NCBI GenBank assembly: GCA_006538405.1
Contig: BJKQ01000008.1
Coordinates: 1,116,001-1,180,000, forward strand
DNA length: 64,000 nucleotides
Source of the DNA: Hansfordia pulvinata
Lineage: Eukaryota; Ascomycota; Sordariomycetes; Xylariales
Direction of reading: 5' to 3'
The notes beneath the pieces are model-generated. The model made no database searches. It was not told the origin of the DNA and saw nothing but the letters and a program-made list of their open reading frames with translations. Position numbers and translations under genes: made by a program. Positions 35,211 to 48,574 of this stretch are shown here, in pieces. Position 1 is the first letter of the stretch; each line of letters starts with the position of its first letter.

Positions 35211-36482
35211 CTTGAGCTGGACGGGGGCGAGGTCGGCGGACGCACGACGGGGGCGCGACGGATGAGGCGGCGCGATGGACGTGTCGACTCTCTGGCGGAA
35301 TGTTCTTGGTTTGGAGCTAGAAGCGTGGCCTGCGTTCGGTGCGCGGCGGGCGGCAGGCCGCGAAGAGAGGGTTTGCCGGAACGATGATGTCAGAGCTCCA
35401 CCGCCAGCAAAGCTAGCTGCGGGCGGAGGCGGGGGGCGGGCCCGGGCAGAGACGTGCGGGCGGGAGGCTTCGAGGTGTTGGTTGGAGTTGAGTTGAGAGG
35501 CAAGTGTGGTAGAATGTTGAGGTTTCGAGTCGTGTGGTCATGGATGGAGAGGGAAGGCTGCAGCTTTGAACGGAGAGGGAGAAACGGAGGCAGACACGGG
35601 TCGAGGGTGCACCAAATGGAAGCAGGTGCCCACCCGGCCTCAGCCGGCGGTCGCCGGCGGGCAATGGCGGATTGATTGGCTGGTTGGTTCTGGTAGGCGC
35701 GAGCGGTTGCTACCTTATTCGGTGGGGATCTTTGCAGGGCAGGTGCCGTCTGATATCCATCCAGCTCTGACACTCGAAGCAGTGCCGCTCTTTCCCTCTT
35801 GCTCGTGCATGTACCTGACCTATTACATGGCATAAGGAAGTTTGTACTATTTGCATTACTTTCCTCGTTTCCATATGGAACCTTCACGGATACATACCTA
35901 CATGGGCACTGTCAGGTAGGTGCAGGTGGCAACAATGGATACATACATGTAGGTACTGCTCGTAGGCAACGCGTGAATCGTTTCTTCCAATTGGTTGCGA
36001 GGTACGACTGAGTAAGGTAGGTACGAGTATCTACGGCAACACCTCAATGGGGATGGAGCAGCGGAAAATTGAAATATCATGCCCACCTGCTGTCCAAACG
36101 GGAAAGAAAACAAACAAATAAACATGCTGACAAGCAGACAAGGACGAAACATACAAGATGCAAGCTTTTAAGCAAGCTTCACCGGGACCAGCATCTCAAA
36201 CATTGTATGGCCAGGTCAGCAGTCAGAAGCAGAAGCAATCAGGGTAAGAGCAATGAATTTCTATTCGATATCCAAGTGAAGAAAGCAACGCTGCGGCACA
36301 CGAGAACGCACCCTTTGCTGCTGCCAAGCTACGACAGGCCGGCCGGCAAAAATGCCCATCATGGCGGGGCCAAATTGGCAGTCATCGCCGGCCAGCGCGG
36401 GAGTGTTGGCATCGGATCCGCCCTGCATGCTCACACCTCACCTCCTCTGCCTCTCTGCGCTGGATCTATGCGTTAGGTATAG
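35211..36482. other. Intergenic region
   Basis: Promoter side of the GFA gene and 3' side of the transporter. It contains one TACGAGTA (36022) with TAGGTA-type flanks and no supportable gene. Confidence 0.55.
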
Positions 36483-38183
36483 TCATGTCTTGGCCTCACC
36501 CTTCTCTGGGTCCGCGAGCTTTTGCGCCGTCGGCTCCAAGGCCCCTTCTTGCACCGCCTGGGAAGGCGATGCGCCGTCCCGGAGCCCGTCGGTGCTCCGC
36601 TCGGATCCGCTCCCGGACTCGGCCTTGTCCGCCTCGACCGCCCTCCGCAGCCACCGCTTGAAAAAGATGGTCAGGAACTGCGCGATGAAGACTTGCTCCA
36701 CCGTGTACAGAACAACGGGCACCTGGATCAAGGCAATCGTGAAGTTGTCGAGCTGCGACCACATGGCGGCCGACAGCGGAATGCCCAGGCTGGTCGTCTT
36801 GGCCGCCCCCGCGAAGCACACGGCCACCACCTGCTCCGGGTGCATGCGTTTGACCATCAGCGCCCGCCGGACCAGCGAGGGCAGGCGCCGCCCGGCCCCG
36901 GAGTCGGCCACCGCCGGGTTGACGGCCGCCATGAGGGACCGCGGCGGCGACGCCGCATAGAAACAAAGCACCGTGAAGAGAATATACTCGGCGACGTTAA
37001 GGCAGATATTAAAGGCGATTGAGGACTGCGACAGCCGGTAAATGGCCCCCGTCTCGAACGCTCCGGAGAAAGTGGACCTGTGGTGCCCGAACGATCAGTT
37101 TTTGGAGAAAACAAGGAAGAGGGAGAGGGGGGTCTCCTGGCATGTGGGTAGATCAGGTAATCTTCTAGGTAGGATGCAGGTACTAGGCAGACTCACCAGA
37201 CGAGCGTCACCAAGAGCAGAGAGCAGAACTTGCCGAGGTACAGCTTGTTCAGGGCCCAGAGCACCTGCTTGGGCCAGGTCCAGCGGAGGCACTGGCCGAT
37301 GACGAGCGGGACCAGCACGCTGAGGCCCAGTTGCTGCATGACGGTGGCGTACATGGGGCCCAGTGTGGCCGTCGAGGCCGGACGCAGCGGGTCGAACTCG
37401 GGTCCGCTGGGGATGAAGGCGTAGATCATCCAGGGGGCCAGGAAGGCGCCGACGACGTTGCCAATGACCACCTCGATGATGCAGGCCGCCTCGTCGCCGC
37501 CCGAGTTGCGCGTCATGACGACGTTGGAGGCGATGGTCGTCGGGATGCAGCCGGCCACGATCATGCCGACGAGGATGCTGGGGTCGATGGTGCCCGAGCT
37601 GACGCCGCCCGCCGCTATGACTATGTGGACGAGAACTGCAGCGGGTTGCGCGGTCAGCGAGGGAGGCCCGCAAGCCGGGGGCCGGACATACTCAGCTGGA
37701 TGATCGGGATAATGACGAGGTTGATGCCCTGGACGACGAGGTGCAGCCGCCAGTTGGCAAAGTGCTCCTTGAGCTTGGCCGGGGGCAGCTGCATGGCGTT
37801 GATGAAGAAGATGAGGGCCACGGCTCCGTAGAGAATCGAGTACTCGGACCGGATGACGCCGCCTTTGGCAGCGACATCTTTGGGAGGGGCGCGGTTGCGG
37901 TCAGCCGGAGGGGTCCTTCAATGTGATGGGATGGACTGGAAGCCCGAACGAGAGGGGCCAAGAGAGAGGGAGAGGAGGAAGAATGAGACTTACGAGGAAA
38001 CAGGTAGGCCATGAGCGTCACGAAGCCAAAACCAAAGATCAGCCAGTTGGCGAGACAGAAGCTGCCGGTGGCCTTGAGCCCGTCGAGCGCCTTTGCTGTC
38101 CATGTCCGGCCCTTGCGTGGCTCGGCGGCGGCGGCGGCGGCCGGAGTGGTGGTGGCGATGGCCTTGGTGCTGGCGGTGCGCAT
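36483..38183 (-). CDS. rch1: SBF-like transporter (Rch1 / solute carrier 10A7 type)
   Basis: Multi-span membrane protein of the bile acid:sodium symporter-like fold. Its yeast homologue Rch1 (YMR034C) sits in the plasma membrane and restrains calcium influx. Four exons: 38183-37994, 37877-37692, 37635-37197 and 37077-36483, all in frame, 469 aa. The first predicted span is FCLANWLIFGFGFVTLMAYLF, preceded by a basic Ala-rich cytosolic N-terminus. Later conserved segments are GVIRSEYSILYGAVALIFFI, the family block GCIPTTIASNVVMTRNSGGDE and GIPLSAAMW with AGAAKTTSLG, the paired broken-helix signatures. About ten hydrophobic segments are visible. The tail (from about 420) is acidic and Ser-rich, a likely phosphorylated cytosolic tail. 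Transport substrate is not predictable from sequence. Confidence 0.9.
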
Positions 38184-39861
38184 GGCGATGTAGTGAGACG
38201 GCGCGGGAGAGGGCCTCGCGATGCTGGGTGGTTGTTTCTCTGATCGCTGCTACTGGGGCGAGATTCGACAAGGCATTATTTGCATGGTGCTCCTGCACGT
38301 CGTCGAGACTAATAGGTACCTCCTGATGCTGCCCACAGCTACAGGCACTGGCAGTGACAATGGCACGGATGACACTGGCACTGACAGTGACAGTGACAGT
38401 GACAATGACAGGTGGAAGGGCACAAGCAGGAACGGTGGCAGAAGCAGAAGCAGAAGCAAAAGCAGGGTCCAGCGGCCCTGTGTAGTCGAGGATGACGGGG
38501 CTCGTCCTCGCTGGGATCGCCGAACCGGAGCCGCATGAGGATGCTGCATGTCGCAAAAGCGCCGGACGGGCTGTCGGCTTATCTTACGACCGACTTATTC
38601 CCATAACGGCGTGCCGACTCCACTTGGAACAGCACAGCGCCAGATCTTGACAGGGACGACAGTCCACGAGTATGCCTTTCTGGCTGGGGGGTTTTTTTTT
38701 TTTCAGCGATGGAGTCTATCTGCTGACAATGTTCTTGTTCTATCTGGTTTTGATACTCTCATACTCTTAGGTACCTACCTGGCTGGGTAGCATCAGTATG
38801 TCTCGCAGATGATGTACAGGGCGGCTATCGATATCTCAGATACTGCCAAGTACTTAACTTAGTAGTAGGTACGTACGTAGGCAATCTTGCGACGAGAGGG
38901 ATGGATTCTCAGGAAGAAGACAAAGACAGGGCACGATACCCTTGTTGAACGATCCATCCTCCTACCTAAGTACATACATGTATAACCCATCCTCCAGTAT
39001 CGGTAAGCACCGAACCAGGGCTGGATCGTGAGTTTGAATATTGTCATTATGCGTTTCATCACAATACACGACCTCCGTGGACCGACAGGGAGCACCCCGT
39101 GGGCATCGTTGGCGACAGCCCGGCTGTGAACGGCACCTCGGCCGATCCCCGAGTCATCTCCAGGCGCTAAGCTTCCGAACTGGCCAAGCTTTGCGAGCGA
39201 CGTTTCGTTGACGACGCTCTGACCAGATCCTTGATGAGCCGGGCTGGTGTCTCAAACCGGAGCGACGCTCACCCCCACCGAAAGAGGATGGAGGAGAGAA
39301 AGGGGAGAGGAAAAGATAGACAAGGGCGCTCGACAAATGGCAGTAACCGGCATTCAGGCCTATGAGCACTCGTCTCGGGGAACAGAGAAGCAAAAAGCAA
39401 TGGAATGAAAGTTGAGCGGTGTGCCCGGCAGTACTGGTCAGAATCGGTGGTAGGAGCCACCGTACATACGATCACATGAGTACCAGGTAGATGTAGAGTC
39501 GTTCCTACCTCCGATAGAGTGTAGGAAAAGGTTGGCGGCTGCAGGTCCAGCTGGATGTGGACAGTAGGTAGCAATGGCGGCAGGTACGGCACATGTGGCA
39601 AGTACGATGGATAGGTACCTCTCTACCTGGCACTGGGTACCTAATCATCAACTTGAAAAAAGGTTCATCAATGTTGGGAGTCGGGCAGTCCCACAGCCCG
39701 GCGAATTGCTTATGAGATGGAAGTTCGTACCACCTATTGGATCGTGTTACGTGGTAAAAACCCAACTACAATTCCTATACTTTCCCTATCCTCTTTCCTT
39801 TCCCAATTCCCCTGCCATCCCCAAAGTACCCCGCCTCTGATCAACTCCGTCTCACATCAGA
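38184..39861. other. Intergenic region
   Basis: Upstream of the transporter. It contains a degenerate CACTGGCA/GACAGT short repeat at about 38340-38410, an AGAAGC repeat at about 38438-38462 and a T-run at 38692-38703, but no supportable gene. Confidence 0.55.
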
Positions 39862-40614
39862 TCAAACGTCGTCGGTTTGCGCCAACTTGGCCAGCCGGGC
39901 GTTCTTGCGCGTCTTCTTCTCCCCGCCCGAGCTGTTGATGTCGCGGTGGTCGATGCGCACGCTCCAGCCGGCCGGCCAGTCGCGCCGCGCCAGCTCCTCC
40001 ACAAACGCCACGCTGCGGTGCCGCCCGCGGTAGCAGTACGCCCCGATTGTCAGTGTTGGCCGCGCTTCGTCATCGTCGCCCTCGCCCTCGTCGTCGCCCG
40101 AACCGCCGCCGCCGGGCCCCGTGAAGCTGTCGTCCTCGTCGCTCTCCACGTCCTCGAACCCGTCATCGTCGCCGTCGTCGCCGTCCGCCGCGTCATTGTC
40201 GTTGCTCTTGTTGCCGTGCTCGTCCGCAACGTCCTCCCACTCGTCGTCCTGCTTCTGCGGCGCCCCGGGCTCCTCCGCCGTGTCGACGCGCGCCAGCTGC
40301 TGCGCGGGCCACGCACGCACGGCCTCCTGCATGGCGATGCGCACCTCGACCTCGGCGCGCCCCAGCGTCGACGAGAAGTGCCCGTCGCGCAGCATGTGCT
40401 CGCGCACCCGCTTCGACACGCCCGTGTGCGTCGTCCTCAGACCCTTGGGCGGGTTCGGCATCGACCGGCAGTCGTACTTGAGGTCGGGCCGCGGCCGCAG
40501 CTTGTTGGCGTGTGCGTGCGACGTTAGGACCAGCACCGGACGCGGGGCGGCCGGCGGCTGCTCGCCGGCGGCACTGTCGCCCTGGTGGTGGCTGTCCCCC
40601 GTGACTTCGCTCAT
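39862..40614 (-). CDS. Stand-alone RapZ C-terminal-like domain protein
   Basis: Single exon, 250 aa. Residues 45-80 (LKYDCRSMPNPPKGLRTTHTGVSK) and 186-226 (LTIGAYCYRGRHRSVAFVEEL then SVRIDHRDI) match the two halves of the C-terminal domain of bacterial RapZ/YvcJ, whose hallmark is a G-C-x-G-G-R-H-R-S-V-A motif; here it is CYRGRHRSVA at 194-203. The N-terminal P-loop ATPase domain of the bacterial proteins is absent. An acidic insert (about 122-184, mostly Asp/Glu/Gly) separates the halves and looks disordered. The tail is basic (GEKKTRKNARLAKLA). In bacteria this domain binds small RNA and a sugar phosphate; whether the fungal protein does either is unknown. It is a complete gene with a clear ATG. 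Confidence 0.8.
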   Translation of the reverse strand: MSEVTGDSHHQGDSAAGEQPPAAPRPVLVLTSHAHANKLRPRPDLKYDCRSMPNPPKGLRTTHTGVSKRVREHMLRDGHFSSTLGRAEVEVRIAMQEAVRAWPAQQLARVDTAEEPGAPQKQDDEWEDVADEHGNKSNDNDAADGDDGDDDGFEDVESDEDDSFTGPGGGGSGDDEGEGDDDEARPTLTIGAYCYRGRHRSVAFVEELARRDWPAGWSVRIDHRDINSSGGEKKTRKNARLAKLAQTDDV

Positions 40615-43600
40615 CTCTTTTCCTCTTTGCTATGCCCTCTGCTCTTCTCTGCGTCTCTGATCTCCCAACGTCGGACCGTGCGCCGCCTCTTGCCTTGCGC
40701 TGATGTGGGGGTTTTTTTTTTTTTTTTTTAACTCTTCCCTGGCCTCCAGTCTTGCCTCGTTTTTCCGTTGGGTTGGTAATCTGTCTGTCGTCTGTCCAAC
40801 CACCAATTGGCGCTCGCTTGCTTGTTGGGTGATGGGCAGTCAAGGTAATTGGTCGCGTAGGTCGCCTCCAGACTCGATTATGGACCTCGTGTGACGGGGT
40901 GCCGATTGACTTGGTCGGGGAAGGGTGGAGGGGCGGCCGAGGAGGGAGGAAAGGTGGCACGACACGCCACTCCTGACTCGGAGGCGATGGGCGGGACGGG
41001 ATACGATACGATCGGTTGGGTCGTGTTACTGAGCGGGATAGCAAGTGTCGAGGAAGACGATGCACGAGCTATACTATCCCGAAAAGAATTCTATGAGAGG
41101 GACTGATGATGAGAAAAAAGAGAATAAAAAAAAAGAGCGAGGGAAAGAAAGATTTATCCCGGACATATTCGTAGCTGGTGACCGATCCGGGCTCCGTCTT
41201 GCTGGCTGCGATACCGAACACAGCCGCGCACACGCCATTAGGTTACCCATACCTACGTACAGCTCCCTAGCCTGACGGCACTCGGCGCGGGAAATGCAGA
41301 AATGCAAATGCAGATGCTGCAGATGCGGGCGCGAAGATCGTCGTTTCTCGGCGGTTGCAGCTAATCGGCGCCGTCGCCCGCCCCCGTCCCACTTCCTCAG
41401 GAATCCCACGTCGTAGATTCGATGTTGTGTTTTGACTGTGGCTTTTCTCCCCCCTCCCCTCTGCGTCTCGTCCTCTCCTCCTTTTCTCGTGGTTCTATCG
41501 GGGGTTCAACTTCTTCTGGCATTATTAGGTATTGTTGTTTGTTGTTGGTCCTGATACCATTGCCTGTCGCCCTGTGGATATTATCATTGTCGTAACCACC
41601 CTGGTTTTTCCCCTTCTCTGTTTCCTTCTTTAATTAATGTTGATGAACCACCTGCTCGGTGGAGAACATGGATCCCCCCCTCCTCCTCCTCCTGTGGCTC
41701 CCTTTACCCGTGCTCCCTCCCCTCCCTTCTGGTGTACGGACACAGAGCATACGGAGCACGAGTACTGCGTGCTGCTGCGCATACCTCGCTGCTGTTTCAT
41801 TGGCGAGGATGGATCGATAGGCTGTGCAAAGACGCCATCCAGCATGCCCAAAGGTCCGTTAGCTGCCGCTGCTGCCGCTGCCGCTGCTGCAAGTCAGAAA
41901 GTGCCCAAAGGAGTATGCCGTGGTTCCACGGGCGGAGTCGGGCCTTTCTCACCCAAACGCAGCCTGCGAGTCTGCCCCTGCCCTGCCCTGCCCTCCCGTC
42001 TCGTCCCCATCAGATGAGGAAGAGGAGGGGAGGGGGAGAGGGCGATGTCGTGAATTATCGGATCGAAGCCCCGCTTTCCCTCTGACGTAGTTTGGTAGGT
42101 ACTCGTAGTCTCTGTGACCCGTCGCGCGGCCCGGATTTTCGGGACTGGACACTCGTAGTGCGAGTAGTACTCGTAGCCTCACCTCTCGTTAGCAGGGAAG
42201 GAGGCGTTGCGCGATGGAGCCCTGCCGCATCGAATCCCAGCCCCGTCCATCGCAATCTACCCGTCCACACCCGTAGGCTACGCGTAGGTTGGGCAGTGAA
42301 ATGTATTTCCACTCGGTTGACTCATGTTAGAAGATAGGTGCATGTTACCTAAGGTAGGTGGCAGCTTCGCGTCTGATCCGGTGTGGCTTTCGTACAATCC
42401 CCCCTCTTCATTATCATCTCTGGCCCAGTATTCTGATCAATTGCTCCCCGCCCGTAGGTTGGGGCTTTCTTATTAATCCAGCGCACCGGCAACGCCGCTG
42501 CCGCTTCAAATACGCACGTGCCCCTCTGTCTCCTCCTACGTCATCCCCCGAGCTACAAAACTGATTGGGAGGCTGTCTTCATGTTCTTCATTCTTCTTTT
42601 TTTCTCCTTCCGATCCAGGGCCGAGGGTATCTGCATGCAGGTATGTACCTGTACGAGTACCTTATAGGTAGGTACCTGACACTCTCGCACCTCCTCCCAT
42701 TATTACCCGTAGACCCCCAGATCTCATGCGGCCAAGCCGGTGACAAATATTGGCTAATAACTGAGGGTATGCGAGGAATTGCCTGGCTTCCGCATTAACC
42801 GTCGTGTAGGCGGCTGAGGTGGCCGGGTGCCTTGTTAGGTACTTAACGTTGGTGTTCACCTTGCTGCTTTTGTTTTTCCATTGCTCTCCCTTTCGGAACC
42901 GCGTGCCTATCAGATGCGCCTACTAACATTAGCGGGGGGGAGGGGTCCCACACACACCATCGTCTGGGGACCATTCGCAAGCCGTCGCCGCGTTCCGAGC
43001 AGACGGTAGCCTGCTCTGCTCCGAGTAGGTACTCTCGTACGTGCCCGGGCCGGCCATCACTCCCATGCCACCACCCATGCCCGGCCCTGTTTTGGCGAGG
43101 ATAGGGGGCAATGGTTACCTACAGTACCTACCACCTAAGTAGTCTATGGTGGGGCACAAGAATGTCGCCGAGTGTCGGTCCTCGGGAGGCACCACTGTGC
43201 AAGGCCCCCGACTATCTTTTTTCGAGGGCCAACCACACACAGCCCCCCGTCGTACGCGCGCTGACGAGCAATGAGAGCGAGCAGCGGCCAAGGAGACGAA
43301 AGTGCCTGGAGACCAGAACAGGATAGAGCAGAAGATATGAGGAGGGAGAGGAAGACAGAAATCGAAGCTGGCTGCCCCCCCTTACGAATGTCATCCGCCC
43401 AGCCGCGTCGCCCGCCGTCCGACGTGATTCCCGCCCTTCGCCCTTTGTTGCCCAAACCAGAAGAGCTGCGGCGTTTCCGGCCGAGCACTGCCCCCCGTGG
43501 AAACTAGCGACGCAAAGCATCTAGATTTCAACTCCAGCCGCGCTGCTTACCGGCCGACGAGAGCCAAGAATCATAGCATACCCCTGGCCACCTCTGTTTG

Positions 43601-44979
43601 GCATGGGGCAAGCTTCACAAGGTAGTGCAAGTTGGCGACCTTGGGCAGCAAGTAGATCCAGACCATTATGTGCGCATACAAGTCGAACATGGTTCATATC
43701 GCAGACGACTCGGCGTCCCCATCACACGTCCCACTATCAGAGGCTCTAGAGACTGGAGGGGGGAGCATCTCCCAATAAAGCCCCAGTGTAAAGTCCCGGC
43801 CGGGAGGGTGTCTCTTCCTCTCCTTCGACCCTTGTTCATTCATGCTCTGCTTGGTATTTCGGTCCTGGGATACTCCGGCGAAAGGAAAATGCAAACCCAC
43901 CATGGGAACGCCGCTCGGCCGCCAGGTCAAGCGGCAAGACAAGGCGAGGGCGAGCGAGCGATCCGCACTGACCACCGGGCGTCGACACCCCGGTCTGGTC
44001 GATGGTCCCTGCGGGTTCCGGGCCCGGCCCGGGGGCACGGCGCGGCCGGGATGGCATTCTGGCCGATCCCGCTTGCCGAGTCCCAACAGATCTGATTCCT
44101 GTGGTCTGTGGAGCCTCGCTTACTCGTACTCTTCCTCTTGTTCTTCCCTCCCCCACCTCTTCCTTCTCTCATGTCCTACCCGTCGGTGGCCGACGTGAGC
44201 GGCGTGCCAGGCGCCTGAGAGACGGGGCCGACGAAGAGGCTCTATCTGGCGCCAACCGTAAGCTGAACTTCGTGCCTGTGAGACGCGTGAGCCGAGGTTG
44301 AGGGGGGAGCCATGGTTGAGGAGGGGAAAAGAGGATGAAATTGGATAGTTTCTCGCCATTCTCGTCTCTTTTATACGTGAACATGCCTCTGCGTTGGATA
44401 ACATGCCGGGCCAAATGTCCGCACTATTAAAAACAGGTGATCGCGGAAACTGTAGCGGTAATCCGAGAAGAGAAAAGGCCCACAGACTCCCACGACGAGG
44501 ATCGCGAGCTCTCCGTGAGTACGGGATAGAGAGATCTGATAAATAACCCAGTGACAAAACGGACCCTTCGAAGGGGCCGAGTCGGAGCTGATGTGGTTGT
44601 CTTGATGCCACACACATATCCCGAACAGTATTGGAAGACCTGTGGATGGCAGCCACAACGACCAGCACTTCTGCAAACCGCGTTTGCCGGGTTACGTTCA
44701 TGTGTAGCGCCGCCGGCCTCGAGATTTCCGCTTCTCGAATTACAGCCGCAACGCTGCCGGCCAGTGCTTGGGCAGTCGTCGGCGCTGTTGAGGAGGCGTA
44801 GAGCCTGGGACTGTTGGCATCGAACGGCATTCCAGGCCTGCACTGATGACTGCAGTACGCCCCCAACCCAATCTCGAACACCCGTATCGTCAACTCGGCA
44901 TGCATGGGAACCCGGAGTCTATTTTCATTATGGATTTTGCAGGTGGCAACCTTTCTATAAGATGAGTTCAGTGAGAAGA
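40615..44979. other. Intergenic region, 4.4 kb
   Basis: No gene I can support; the longest frames (44120-44905 minus, 43598-44095 plus) have no domain and overlap each other. It contains an 18-20 base T-run at about 40710-40729 close upstream of the RapZ-like gene, and TACTCGTA/TACGAGTA copies at 42100, 42168, 42652 and 44121. Confidence 0.55.
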
Positions 44980-45862
44980 CTACGGCTTCTTTGCCTCTGT
45001 GGCCTTCGGGTCTGACTCGTCGGTTCTCTGCTGGCTGGACGCCCTGAGCGCGGCAATGTTCTCCTCCACAATCGAGAGCTCGGCATCAAGCTTGAGGACC
45101 TTCTCTGCGAGCATGCGCTCATAGTCCTTGTCCGACAACCGCTTCAAAGGGCTCCATTTAGAGTCCAAAAAGTCCGTCTTGGGGCCGGTAGTTTCACCAG
45201 ACTTGAAACGCTGGGACACGAACTCGCTGCCGCTTCCCAGAGCCGTAAAGAAGAGTATGCCCGGGATGACGTTCTTGGGGCCGCCTGGACACGGATTCGA
45301 TCAGTAAGAACGCAGCAGGAGCGGAGAAGGGAGGCCGGGATCGACTCACGAAACATGCCACCAACCATGCCGGATACACCTCCGGCGACGCCGCTGACCT
45401 TGACCTTGTCCCAGTTGGAAAGGCTCTGCTCGCCACCCCATGCGTGAGAGAAGAGCCCCTTGGAGGCCATGTAGGTCGATCCTAGAGAGAACCACTGCAG
45501 GCCGGCGAACAGAGCGAAAAGGGTGGGCGGTGCCCCCCGCAAAATGCCGGCCCCGGCCCCCACGACGGTGCCGATGGCGCCTGGCGACAAGAAGTCAGCA
45601 AGAAATAACCTTGGGTAGCAAATCCAGGCCAGAGAGCAGAGGGCCACAGGGTAGCGGGAGGCGACATACCAGCCGCAGCACCGGTCGCTAGCGACCTTGC
45701 ACCGATGTCCATCAACTCTGTGTTCGAGGGCATCTCGTTGCGCGGCGGAGGCCCACTCCTGATCTGAGGAGCCGCCGTCTTGGTGGCGCTGGGCCCCGAG
45801 GCGGCGGCATCAGTGGCGGCGGCGGCCGTTGGGCGTTCGGGCGCAGGCTGAGAGGAGGCCAT
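44980..45862 (-). CDS. Tim17/Tim22/Tim23-family mitochondrial membrane protein
   Basis: Three exons: 45862-45670, 45580-45350 and 45284-44980, all in frame, 242 aa. The centre has the glycine-rich paired helices of this family: GARSLATGAAAGAIGTVVGA, LFALFAGLQWFSLGSTYMAS, VSGVAGGVSGMVGGM and GILFFTALGSG. The N-terminal 60 residues are Ala/Pro-rich and probably flexible. The C-terminal 75 residues hold a charged helical stretch (DYERMLAEKVLKLDAELSIVEENI) that may form a coiled coil, which Tim22 itself lacks. It is therefore a family member of unassigned role (import-channel relative or complex-assembly factor) rather than a firm Tim22 orthologue. The joins fall inside the glycine-rich helices and keep phase. 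Confidence 0.8.
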
Positions 45863-48574
45863 GATGAGAAGGTGTGCTGGTTCTGCCCTCGAGACCTGCA
45901 AGCGAGCCCCAGGATGCAGCGCGTTCGCGTTCGCGTACGACCGCACGGCCGGATCGGGTACAGGGAGAGAGAGACAAGGCCGACGGAAACGGGGGCGCTG
46001 AACGCGCTGGCAGCGACAAGACACAGCTGAGGTGTGGATCTTGGCAGGCTGGTTAGAGAGAGCGGCTGGGTGTTACTCGTTCGCGCCGGCGGGCTCCCAA
46101 GTCGCGTCCGGATTGGCGGCGGCGCAAAGCGCGATATCGGCTGGAACTGGCTCTATCCGTACAGTGGTGGAAGACGGCGATGCGGTTTGATGGTGGTGGG
46201 CAGCTGCCGCCCACCTGCGATGGGTACGAGCTTGTACGAGCACTCTGCCGGCCTCCTTCAGGTAGGTACGGAGTATCGTGGAGGTGGGAGTACCCGATCC
46301 GGACCTGGGGCAGTGTTTTGAACATCTTCATGACAGTGCGGATACGCCGCCGATATCGAGTGTACTCGTACCCGTTCCGCTTCAAAGTCAGCAACCCCAC
46401 CAGATACTTCGATGTGGTCGAGCTTGGTGCTGGCTTGCGACATCTCTTACCAGGACTCATACAAATTTGTCTCCTAATAGATGAATGCCGTGCATCCATG
46501 CATCCATGACTGCCTTACGAGTACTTCGTATGGGCCGGCGGTTTCCACGCAGCCCGTGAGTTTTGAGCCTCAGGTTCTCGTTCTCCCCATTATACTCGTC
46601 CGCTTAGACACGGCAATGATTTGTGGCCAATGATAGTTCAGAGTGAACAGCAGGGTGCGTAATGGTGGCGAAGGGCCATGAAGCCTGGCAAAAGTAGCAA
46701 GCCCAGGTGAGAGGGGGGGTCGGGGGGCAAAAAAAAGGCAAGGGCTGGCCGAATTTCTGGTCGAGAGCCGGCCCCACCAACACCACCACGAGATAATATG
46801 GAAGTCTCAACGCACTCGTGATGGTCTACTCGTACAGCCCGTTACTATCATGCCTTGCTGTGAGCCCGATCATATGCGGATTGATTGGGAGAGGGACTCG
46901 ATAGAAGTGGCATTTATTTGCGACTCTTGCCGAGGCATCTGCGAGGGCGCACAACGTACTCCGTTTCGAAGCCTTTGTGCCGCTGAAGTGCACCACATCT
47001 GAGTGGTCATCTTCACCTTGGCCACCTTGGCATTTGGAACTGACAACGATACGGGTTCGCCCAGCTGGACTTGAGGAAACTATCAGGAGTCTCGGAAACC
47101 ACCCTCATACTCGTTTCTAAGTTGCTATGCACAGCCAAAGGAAAATTGATGGCTCTGCTGTCTGGCATCGAGGAGGCGCTGGTGTGCGTTTTGTGTGAGC
47201 CCAGGCAGGTAAGTACCTACCTACCTACCCAAGGTACGCGTACCCGCTCGAGGTTGTGTGGAAGCAAACTTGTTGGAAGCGCGAGTGCCAGGTACTAAGT
47301 GCACTGGGCCCAGCAGTCCGACCCGACCTCGGCCAATCAAGATTTTCTGCCCACAACATTGATATGTATTATATTCGTCTAGGTAGTGCGGAATACCCGA
47401 TTCCGAGCGACCGCCCACGGACCTGCCACACGGTCTTTCGCCTTACCTGAGGAGAGGCCTGCAAACTTCGAATGTCGTTTCCAGCTGGTATACGCTGGAG
47501 TTTTCGTGTCGCTATTTCCAGTGGCTCAAGGGGAGTGGGACAGGAGACGAGAACTGTCGAGTCGTGCCGCCTGGTCCTGGACCGCAAGCTGAAGCACTGC
47601 TGAGGTCAAATATATGCATCATGTACCTCCAGCCACTCGTAAGTGCGGCGTCGAGGGAGGTCTCTGCGCCTGCAGCGCCCAAAATTGAGTTTGGACATTG
47701 GCTGCAGACGTCCGAGTACCGGTACATCGAGGGTCTTGAGGTCACTGCCTGAGGACTCCTGAGATATCCCATTGGGACTGGATCCAACGGGTACCACTGG
47801 GAAAGCCGTGGTGTTCAGAGCCTGCCCGCGTGGTGGAGGCCCGTGTGTGGGAGGTACCGCCACTGTACTCGTAGTGGCATGTGCCAGTGGTGATGTCTTT
47901 TTTTTTTTTGCTGGTCCTCACTAGGTTGTTCCCCTCCCTTCCCTTCCAGGCCTTCCCCCCCCGGGGGTCCTGCCGCTCTCGAATGCCCTTTTAATGCCCT
48001 GTGCGGGCTACTTGTAGCTTGCACCCTCCCGTCGTGCCTCTTCCAACCTTAGGTACAGCCCACTGGAGGCAACTCTATGCCCGTTGAGTGCCTCCTACCT
48101 CTCGTATTTGCATGTTGTACCCAGGACCTACACGAGCCAGGGCTGCCCTCCATTGAGGCTATTACTCCGTAGGTAGTTCGACGCCCCCCCCTTGTTGGAC
48201 CCCGTCCCGTCACTGGCCTGGAAAGAATCCCCTTCCCCCTATCGTTTGCCAATCGCCCTCCAGTCACAGATTGGCATCGATAAAATCCACCTAAAATTTG
48301 TCCCTCACCACCCTCACCACTACCACCTCCCACAGTGTCCAGTATCGCTAGATACATATCCACACCCTCACACCGCACCCGTCAGCGCCTCGTCCTCGGC
48401 TTCCCACCATCGCTGCCGTCGCCGACGAGTCCGACTCTGAGTCCTGGTCCCGGTCTGCTGCCAGATCCCTCCACCGCAGCTCAGACCCTCTCCCCGGCTC
48501 CCCTCCCCGCTTCGCTTTTTCGACTACGCGCGGCGTCTCGTCAATCGCTCGCGCGTGGCCACCCAACCGCAATC
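45863..48574. other. Divergent intergenic region (Tim17-family gene / tif3)
   Basis: No gene supported in 2.7 kb between divergent genes. Motif copies occur at 46363, 46516, 46827 and 47866, and a T-run at about 47889-47898. The 300 bases before tif3 are C/T-rich, typical of a translation-factor promoter and leader. Confidence 0.55.

Noticed and set aside
44120..44905. 261-aa minus-strand ORF
   Set aside because: No recognisable domain and overlapped by several other frames; start and surroundings give no gene-like signal.
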